NCBI GenBank assembly: GCA_034439915.1
Contig: JAWXBI010000075.1
Coordinates: 1 to 5,355 of the forward strand
DNA from: JADJLQ01 sp034439915
Lineage (GTDB): Bacteria; Bacteroidota; Bacteroidia; Chitinophagales; Saprospiraceae
Direction: 5' to 3'
Length of the DNA: 5,355 nt
Of this stretch, positions 1 through 4,345 are shown piece by piece (within the stretch, counting starts at the first letter, position 1; each line of letters starts with the position of its first letter). A program made the position numbers and the translations under genes. The notes below the pieces were generated by a model, which saw only the letters and a list, made by a program, of their open reading frames with translations, made no database searches and was not told where the DNA came from.

Positions 1-41
1 CTGAAAGTCTGGTCCCTTAAGTTAATATATGGCAGTTTCAA
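1..41 (-). CDS. Possible start of a downstream gene, running off the left edge
   Basis: Directly after the regulator's stop, the minus strand reads GGAGGAG (plus 57-51). Nine nt later comes a TTG codon (41-39), followed by 13 codons open to the window edge (begins MKLPYINLRDQ if TTG is read as Met). The purine-rich run and spacing suit a Shine-Dalgarno site, but such sites are little used in Bacteroidota. TTG is a minor start and the frame is too short to judge. This may equally be the 3' untranslated region of the regulator. No family recognised. Confidence 0.15.
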   Translation of the reverse strand, partial: MKLPYINLRDQTF

Positions 42-57
42 AATCCGAATCTCCTCC

Positions 58-714
58 TCATACCCTCTCCACCAGCAACCTTTCACTCACCGTCCGGCTC
101 AGGGTCTCTGTCGTATTCTTATTATACCCGATCACCATACTCCCGTCAAAAGTCTCCACCGATTTTATTTTTATTTTTAAACCCAGGTGCAATCCCCGGC
201 TACTTAGAAATTTTAAAAATTCATCGGTCGTATGGATGACGGCAGCCAGCCTGACCTGGTCGCCAGGTTTACAATCACTCAGTTTTTCATAATGCACCCA
301 GTCGATCTTGCCGGTCTTGTCGGGTATCGGCGAACCATGGGGATCAAATTTGGGATAACCCAGCATCGCATCCATTTTTTCAAAAAAATAGGGAGAGTGG
401 ATGTGTTCGATCTGTTCAGCGATCTCATGCACCTGCTCCCAGCCGAAGCCCATGATTTCCACTAAAAACATTTCCGTGAGCCGGTGTTTGCGGATGATCA
501 GGCCGGCTTCTTTTTTCCCCTTTTCCGTTAGTTTGAGCGGTTTATAACTTTCGTAATGAACCGACTTTTTCTCCGCCAGTTTTTTCATCATGCTATTGAC
601 GGTAGGCATTTTGATCTCGAGCTTTTTACTCAGTTCGTTGACACTGACTTCGCCCTTTTTATTGGCCAGGTTAAACAGTGCCTTGAGGTAGTTTTCTTCC
701 GTATACGAATGCAT
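58..714 (-). CDS. DtxR/MntR-family metal-dependent transcriptional regulator
   Basis: A cytoplasmic repressor that in this family binds DNA when loaded with Fe(II) or Mn(II). The 218-residue protein has the three-part DtxR/IdeR layout: an N-terminal winged helix (about 1-62, recognition helix near 35-50), a metal-binding dimerisation domain (about 63-140) and a C-terminal FeoA/SH3-like domain (about 146-218), which short MntR proteins lack. By alignment from memory, site 1 is H77, E81 and H96, and site 2 keeps E100, E103 and H104. The position of DtxR Met10 / MntR Asp8 is N8, so the metal cannot be named. The start is secure: an in-frame TAG lies 9 nt upstream with no other ATG between. It diverges from the cytochrome operon and is the obvious candidate to control that operon and itself. 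Family assignment is firm; Fe versus Mn is open. Confidence 0.93.
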   Translation of the reverse strand: MHSYTEENYLKALFNLANKKGEVSVNELSKKLEIKMPTVNSMMKKLAEKKSVHYESYKPLKLTEKGKKEAGLIIRKHRLTEMFLVEIMGFGWEQVHEIAEQIEHIHSPYFFEKMDAMLGYPKFDPHGSPIPDKTGKIDWVHYEKLSDCKPGDQVRLAAVIHTTDEFLKFLSSRGLHLGLKIKIKSVETFDGSMVIGYNKNTTETLSRTVSERLLVERV

Positions 715-740
715 GGGACAAAACTAAGGTAAATCCCCTT

Positions 741-748
741 CAAACATA
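741..748 (-). promoter_or_regulatory. Predicted Bacteroidota -7 element for the metal regulator
   Basis: The minus strand reads TATGTTTG, an exact fit to TAnnTTTG, the -7 element of the Bacteroidota housekeeping sigma factor. It would place transcription start about 20 nt before the regulator's ATG. A TTG lies 15 nt upstream on the same strand, shorter than the usual gap to the -33 element, so only the -7 match is good. Confidence 0.5.
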
Positions 749-773
749 GATCAAATAAAATTGCAACTATTTT

Positions 774-789
774 GTTAGATTTGCCTAAC
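774..789. promoter_or_regulatory. Candidate DtxR/MntR-type operator
   Basis: The sequence is GTTAG-ATTTGC-CTAAC, an inverted repeat with 5-bp arms and a 6-bp spacer. Its TTAG...CCTAA core resembles known DtxR/MntR boxes: against the TTAGGTTAACCTAA form it agrees at 11 of 14 positions. It sits between the regulator and the divergent operon and overlaps the operon's predicted -7 element, where bound repressor would block RNA polymerase. The site is read from sequence; binding by the adjacent regulator is inferred. Confidence 0.5.
776..783 (+). promoter_or_regulatory. Predicted Bacteroidota -7 element for the cytochrome-Rieske-porin operon
   Basis: TAGATTTG fits TAnnTTTG exactly and lies inside the candidate operator. 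Transcription would start near 790, giving a leader of roughly 28 nt to the ATG at 818. A clear -33 TTTG at normal spacing is not visible; the nearest TTG (761-763) is too close. No Shine-Dalgarno precedes the ATG, only an AT-rich TATATATATG run, as is common in Bacteroidota. Confidence 0.45.
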
Positions 790-817
790 TTTATACTTCG
801 AACCACATAATATATAT

Positions 818-2023
818 ATGCTTAGCGTAAAAAAAAGGGATCTGGTTTTTACCGGATTGATGATGATCACCCTGGCCCAGGCTTGCCACCACCTGGAGCC
901 CGGTGTCCCTGCCGATGAAGACCTCCTCGATGGTCCGGTGAGCGGGCTCAACACCGCCCAACACCGTCAATTTCTTGCTGGTGACATCGCCTTCAACGAT
1001 GAAGTCTTCAGTTCTTCCAATGGATTAGGCTCCATCTTCGTGGCCACCAGTTGCGGCAGTTGTCACGCCGGTGATGGCAAAGGCCATCCGTTTACTACCC
1101 TTACCCGGTTTGGCCAAAAAGACAGCACCGGCAATCAATACCTCCATATGGGTGGTCCGCAGTTACAAAATCGGGCCTTACCGGGTTACTCTCCTGAACA
1201 GATTCCCGCCGGGGCTACTTTTTCTAAATTTACCCCACCAGCCAATACCGGCCTTGGTTTCCTGGAACTAGTAACGGATGATAATATTATTGCCCTTGCG
1301 GACCCCAACGATATGGACGGAGATGGGATATCCGGTGTACCCAATTGGATAGAACTCCCTGGCTTTATTTCACCCCGGCCGGGCGCTATTTCCAAAAATG
1401 GAAAATACATTCATCGCTTTGGTAAAAAAGCAGCGGCTTATAATCTCCTGCATCAAACGGTCAATGCGTACAACCAGGATATCGGCATCACGTCCATTTT
1501 TGCACCTTCCGATGTATATTCCGGATTGGATACAGATCCCGAAGTCTCCAATAAGACCATACATGATGTGGTTTTTTATTTGCAGACCCTGAAAGCACCT
1601 ATACCACGCCGACAAACAAACCCGGAAGTGATTAAAGGCAAGGAGTTATTTATCCAGACCGGATGTGAGTCCTGTCACCGTCAAACTTTAAAGACAGGTC
1701 CTTCCTCTATTGAACCATTGTCCAATAAAACGTTTCATCCTTACACCGATTTATTATTGCACGATATGGGACCCGGACTGGATGATGGTTATACAGAAGG
1801 CAGGGCCAAAACGTCTGAATGGAGGACCCCGCCCCTCTGGGGCTTAGGGCTTTCCCCCAATTCCCAGGGAGGTAAATATTATCTGTTGCACGACGGCCGC
1901 GCAAAATCAATACAACAAGCCATTGAAATGCACGGGGGTGAAGCCACCTCCAGTAAAAATAAGTTCCTTCAGTTGGCTGTTCCTGACCGTTCCGCATTGA
2001 TTCAATTTTTAGAATCTTTATAA
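818..2023 (+). CDS. Di-heme c-type cytochrome, DUF1111/DHOR (di-heme oxidoreductase) family
   Basis: A 401-residue exported di-heme protein. The N-terminal hydrophobic segment (about 9-22) ends in LAQAC, so Cys23 could be lipidated; the lipobox is loose because Ala, not Leu, is at -3. Two haem-attachment motifs are present, CGSCH (79-83) and CESCH (283-287), in separate halves as in MauG/cytochrome c peroxidase relatives. Family signatures include DPNDMDGDGISG (162-173, EF-hand-like, possibly Ca-binding), the LLHDMGPGL stretch (313-321), EWRTPPLWGLGL (334-345), LLHDGRA (356-362) and MHGGEA (371-376). The family is often named thiol oxidoreductase or putative peroxidase, but its true substrate is not settled. 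In many bacteria it occurs in iron-regulated loci with imelysin proteins. It is first in the operon. ATG 818 is the first start after an in-frame TAG at 776-778. Confidence 0.92.
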   Translation: MLSVKKRDLVFTGLMMITLAQACHHLEPGVPADEDLLDGPVSGLNTAQHRQFLAGDIAFNDEVFSSSNGLGSIFVATSCGSCHAGDGKGHPFTTLTRFGQKDSTGNQYLHMGGPQLQNRALPGYSPEQIPAGATFSKFTPPANTGLGFLELVTDDNIIALADPNDMDGDGISGVPNWIELPGFISPRPGAISKNGKYIHRFGKKAAAYNLLHQTVNAYNQDIGITSIFAPSDVYSGLDTDPEVSNKTIHDVVFYLQTLKAPIPRRQTNPEVIKGKELFIQTGCESCHRQTLKTGPSSIEPLSNKTFHPYTDLLLHDMGPGLDDGYTEGRAKTSEWRTPPLWGLGLSPNSQGGKYYLLHDGRAKSIQQAIEMHGGEATSSKNKFLQLAVPDRSALIQFLESL

Positions 2024-2026
2024 AGT

Positions 2027-2476
2027 ATGGACCGCAAAACCTTTATCAAATCGTGCGGGATGGTTTGTCTTTCGGGCACGTCATTTATGAGCCTCTTACA
2101 AAGTTGTGGCAGTATCCACCTGGTCAAAGGCAATATTGAAGGGGATGATCTGGTCATACCTGTTCAGGATTTTGAATTTAAAAAAGGGGAAGAGATCCGT
2201 TATAAAAAATACCTTGTCGTTGAACAAGAGATTTTGCAATATCCCATTTGTGTCTACCGTTTCAGCGAACACGAATATTCTGCGCTTTGGATGCGGTGTA
2301 CCCACCAGGGCACGGAACTGCAGGTATTCGGGGACAAATTGTTATGCCCTGCCCACGGCAGTGAATTTGATGCTAAAGGCGGTGTACAAAACGGGCCGGC
2401 AGATAAAACGTTACGAACCTTTCCGGTTCGCTTCCAAGACGGTTTACTTAAAATTTCATTGAAAGCCATAGGATGA
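2027..2476 (+). CDS. Rieske [2Fe-2S] protein, probable lipoprotein
   Basis: A small single-domain Rieske protein of 149 residues, expected to carry electrons in the periplasm or at a membrane surface. Cluster ligands are in CTHQG (C91, H93) and CPAHGS (C107, H110). The extra cysteine pair that forms a disulfide in bc1-type Rieske proteins is absent (T96 and A109 instead). S112 is kept, but the next tuning position is Phe114 rather than Tyr. The N-terminus MDRKTFIKSC resembles the Tat leader of bacterial Rieske proteins with RK in place of RR. It is followed by a short weakly hydrophobic segment and LLQSC, a good lipobox with lipidated Cys27. It starts 3 nt after the cytochrome stop and its stop overlaps the porin start, so all three are probably co-translated. 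Likely electron partner: the di-heme cytochrome (inference). Confidence 0.92.
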   Translation: MDRKTFIKSCGMVCLSGTSFMSLLQSCGSIHLVKGNIEGDDLVIPVQDFEFKKGEEIRYKKYLVVEQEILQYPICVYRFSEHEYSALWMRCTHQGTELQVFGDKLLCPAHGSEFDAKGGVQNGPADKTLRTFPVRFQDGLLKISLKAIG

Positions 2477-3699
2477 AAACCGCCGCCTTAAGTATATTGC
2501 TTTTTATATTTGTTCCTTTGATCACGGCACAAATCGACCCCGGTTTACTTCGGTACGTTCCAAAAGATACGACCACCCGACTGTTGAATATGGATGCCAT
2601 TTACAACCGGCCTTATCTGACCGGCGACAAAATGCCGGTTTCACTGGGAGGATATATGGAAGCCAACTGGCAACACCTGGGTACCGATGGAATCACCGAA
2701 GGTCACCAATTTCAATTCAGAAGGGTTACTTTATTTGTATCCTCTACCGTCAATAAAAGACTCAAGTTTTTAAGTGAGATCGAGTTTGAAGATGGGGCCA
2801 AAGAGATCGCTTTGGAATTTGCAGCCCTGGACCTGGAGTTGCATTCTTTACTCAATCTGCGCGGTGGAATGATCTTAAATCCAATCGGTGCTTTTAATCA
2901 GAATCACGATGGCCCCAAATGGGAATTTGTCGATCGTCCAATCTCTGCCACTCAACTCCTGCCGGCGACCTGGAGCAATGCGGGTTTTGGGATCTATGGA
3001 AAACAATACCATAAGGATTGGATGTGGGGTTATGAACTTTATCTTTCAGGCAGTTTTGATCATTCCATCATAGAGAATAGTGAAAACAAAACCTTTCTAC
3101 CGGCAGCCAAAGAAAACCAGGAGCGGTTTGAAGAAATAAACAGCGGACTCCCTTTATTTACGGGAAAGTTGGGGGTGAGGCACAATACGATTGGTGAATT
3201 GGGTTTGTCGTATATGGGTGGCGTGTACAATAAATTTCAGGACGATGGTTTGGTACTCGATGAAAAAAGAAGGGTAGATGTAATGGCTATTGATTTTAAT
3301 ACTACTGTCAAATCCATCGGCACATTTATTACCGGTGAATACACCTGGATCAACGTAAATGTCCCACCTTCTTTTACTCAACAATTTGGTAACCGGCAAC
3401 AAGGTGGTTTTGTAGATTTTGTTCAGCCCATTTTAAAGAAAAGGATCCTGGATTGGGACCGGGCCAGCCTCCAGTTGGCTTGTCGGTTGGAATATGTTGA
3501 TTGGAATGTGGGAAAGTTTACAGATACTAACGAAAATATTTCCGACGATTTATGGTCTGTGGTGCCGGCTATAAGTTTTAGGCCCTCCGCCCAATCGGTG
3601 CTAAGGCTCAATTACCGCTTTCAGCATCAGCGGGATTTATTAGGTAATCCACCGGCGAGGACAGGGGGATTTAGTTTGGGGATATCGAGTTACTTTTAA
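2473..3699 (+). CDS. Outer-membrane beta-barrel porin (phosphate-selective porin O/P-like)
   Basis: A 408-residue outer-membrane protein. Residues 1-19 form a signal peptide with probable cleavage at ITA-Q20. From about residue 57 the sequence alternates polar and hydrophobic residues in strand-length blocks separated by charged loops. It ends LGISSYF, the terminal aromatic expected of a barrel handled by the BAM machinery. Features such as GGYMEANWQH, the FRR segment near 85-90 and LRGGMILNPIGAFN recall the porin O/P-like family (weak match by eye). The phosphate label comes from the family name and is not evidence of substrate. The ATG overlaps the Rieske stop (ATGA), so translation is coupled. 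In context it probably admits or exports the solute handled by the cytochrome and Rieske protein. Barrel porin is secure; subfamily and substrate are not. Confidence 0.85.
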   Translation: MKTAALSILLFIFVPLITAQIDPGLLRYVPKDTTTRLLNMDAIYNRPYLTGDKMPVSLGGYMEANWQHLGTDGITEGHQFQFRRVTLFVSSTVNKRLKFLSEIEFEDGAKEIALEFAALDLELHSLLNLRGGMILNPIGAFNQNHDGPKWEFVDRPISATQLLPATWSNAGFGIYGKQYHKDWMWGYELYLSGSFDHSIIENSENKTFLPAAKENQERFEEINSGLPLFTGKLGVRHNTIGELGLSYMGGVYNKFQDDGLVLDEKRRVDVMAIDFNTTVKSIGTFITGEYTWINVNVPPSFTQQFGNRQQGGFVDFVQPILKKRILDWDRASLQLACRLEYVDWNVGKFTDTNENISDDLWSVVPAISFRPSAQSVLRLNYRFQHQRDLLGNPPARTGGFSLGISSYF

Positions 3700-3809
3700 A
3701 ATATTCTTTAGCTCATTTATCGGCCCAAGGAGTCAACAAGAGTAGATGCATATGCCACAGTTTAGCCCGTTGGATTTTTAAACATTATATATTAGAGTAA
3801 ATTATTAAT
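3700..3809 (+). other. AT-rich intergenic region with a possible recombinase-tail relic
   Basis: No gene is seen here. A short plus-strand frame (3746-3781) begins MHMPQ and ends SPLDF followed by TAA; SPLD also occurs in the recombinase tail at 4232-4243. It is preceded in frame by a TAG (3743-3745), so it is not an intact coding region. An 8-bp palindrome GCATATGC lies at 3748-3755. The last 35 nt are almost all A/T and may hold the promoter of the GIY-YIG gene, but no exact TAnnTTTG is present. Confidence 0.3.
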
Positions 3810-4076
3810 ATGGTTTATTACGTATATGTTCTTCTTAGTATTGTCGATGGATTGTTTTACACAGGCTATACTTCAGATTTGGAAACTCGATTAATATTGC
3901 ATAATACAGGTAATGTGGCTTCAACCAAAAAAAGAGCTCCATTTACATTAATTTATTGGGAAGGCTGTTTAAATCAACAAGATGCTACTCGTGGAGAAAA
4001 ATATTTGAAAAGTGGTAATGGTAAAATTTATCTCAAAAGTAGGTTGCGAAATTTTTTACATAATCCTACGGGCTGA
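3810..4076 (+). CDS. GIY-YIG nuclease domain protein (small, UvrC/YhbQ-like single domain)
   Basis: An 88-residue single-domain protein of the GIY-YIG endonuclease superfamily. The YVY motif is at 4-6 (YYVYVL) and the YTG at 17-19 (FYTGYT), with the expected catalytic Arg at R27, H31-N32 in the usual HN-x-G turn, and the metal-binding Glu at E63 in the GEKYLK helix. The Lys/Arg-rich C-terminal helix (about 71-83) is also typical. These small proteins are widespread in Bacteroidota, and their biological role is mostly unknown. The domain appears complete and its catalytic residues are present, so it may be active. The last residues (HNPTG) come from the joint with the recombinase fragment, so the original 3' end may have been replaced. 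The base composition matches the AT-rich right half. Confidence 0.85.
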   Translation: MVYYVYVLLSIVDGLFYTGYTSDLETRLILHNTGNVASTKKRAPFTLIYWEGCLNQQDATRGEKYLKSGNGKIYLKSRLRNFLHNPTG

Positions 4077-4261
4077 ACATACACTCAGACATTCGTATGC
4101 TACTCACCTGCTTGAAGCAGGAGTAGATCTAAGAACAATCCAGGAAGCCCTGGGGCACAATTCGCTTAAAACCACCGAAATTTATACCCACCTCACGGAC
4201 GCCAAAGGCTGTAAATAAGTATCGCATGCAAAGCCCACTAGATATGCTGAATTTGTCATAA
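4069..4261 (+). pseudogene. C-terminal remnant of a tyrosine recombinase (integrase), truncated and frameshifted
   Basis: Only the last 60 or so codons of a Xer/phage-type tyrosine recombinase remain. Conserved catalytic parts are visible: HTLRHSYATHLLE (His 4078-4080, Arg 4087-4089), LGH (His 4156-4158) and the nucleophile Tyr in IYTHL (4183-4185). The frame stops at TAA 4216-4218 after TDAKGCK, but the +1 frame continues YRMQSPLDMLNLS to TAA 4259-4261. That is the kind of SPLD tail that I recall from many Bacteroidota recombinases. Removing one A from the AAA at 4213-4215 would join them as GCNKYRMQSPLD, so a one-base insertion is the likely lesion. The core-binding domain and the first catalytic Arg are absent; the GIY-YIG gene occupies their place. 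Non-functional. It cannot be assigned to Xer, phage or integron type from this much sequence. Confidence 0.85.
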
Positions 4262-4281
4262 TTTAGATCCAGATATAAGAA

Positions 4282-4306
4282 TATATACGCAATAGTTGCG
4301 TATATA
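4282..4306. repeat. Perfect hairpin-forming inverted repeat (11-bp arms, 3-nt loop)
   Basis: TATATACGCAA and TTGCGTATATA surround TAG. It lies between the recombinase remnant and the peptidase gene. No T-run follows on either strand, so it is a poor intrinsic terminator. It could be an operator, a recombination site, or an mRNA stem at the 5' end of the peptidase transcript. GTTAG occurs twice just downstream (4312-4316 and 4328-4332). Confidence 0.75.
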
Positions 4307-4320
4307 AAGATGTTAGCGGT

Positions 4321-4328
4321 AATTTTTG
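4321..4328 (+). promoter_or_regulatory. Weak candidate -7 element for the M28 peptidase
   Basis: AATTTTTG is one base off TAnnTTTG. It has a TTG 22 nt upstream (4296-4298, inside the hairpin's right arm) that could serve as -33. It would start transcription about 11 nt before the preferred ATG at 4346. The match is weak in AT-rich sequence. Confidence 0.2.
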
Positions 4329-4345
4329 TTAGACACTTCAATCTT

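Larger units (their letters stand above)
818..3699 (+). other. Probable three-gene operon: di-heme cytochrome, Rieske lipoprotein, porin
   Basis: Three codirectional genes with a 3-nt gap and then a 4-nt ATGA overlap, one predicted promoter at the 5' end, and no promoter or terminator visible between them. All three products carry export signals. The next gene downstream is 110 nt away in much more AT-rich sequence, so the operon probably ends at the porin, although no hairpin with a T-run was found after it. Confidence 0.8.

Noticed and set aside
232..465. Plus-strand open frames across 29-465
   Set aside because: They are antisense shadows of the regulator gene, with no start signals or recognisable domains.
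726..740. AAGG...CCTT inverted repeat as a second repressor operator before the regulator
   Set aside because: The arms are only 4 bp and do not resemble the TTAG/CTAA half-sites.
1707..1997. Minus-strand open frames inside the cytochrome gene (1186-1410, 1370-1615, 1707-1997)
   Set aside because: They oppose a well-supported DUF1111 coding frame and show no domains.
3700..3809. Terminator after the porin
   Set aside because: The T-run at 3775-3779 has no stable stem in front of it; only a 4-bp CCAA/TTGG pairing with a long loop is available.
4012..4218. Plus-strand 68-codon open frame read as a complete small integrase
   Set aside because: Its ATG lies inside the GIY-YIG gene in another frame. 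Only the part from about 4069 on is recombinase sequence, so it is a remnant, not a gene.
4282..4306. Hairpin as an intrinsic terminator
   Set aside because: No run of T follows the stem on either strand and the stem is rich in A/T.
4232..4334. A full integron attC site
   Set aside because: GTTRRRY is present only as GTTAGAC, and no complementary RYYYAAC or paired L boxes are found at the symmetric position. Kept only as a candidate repeat.
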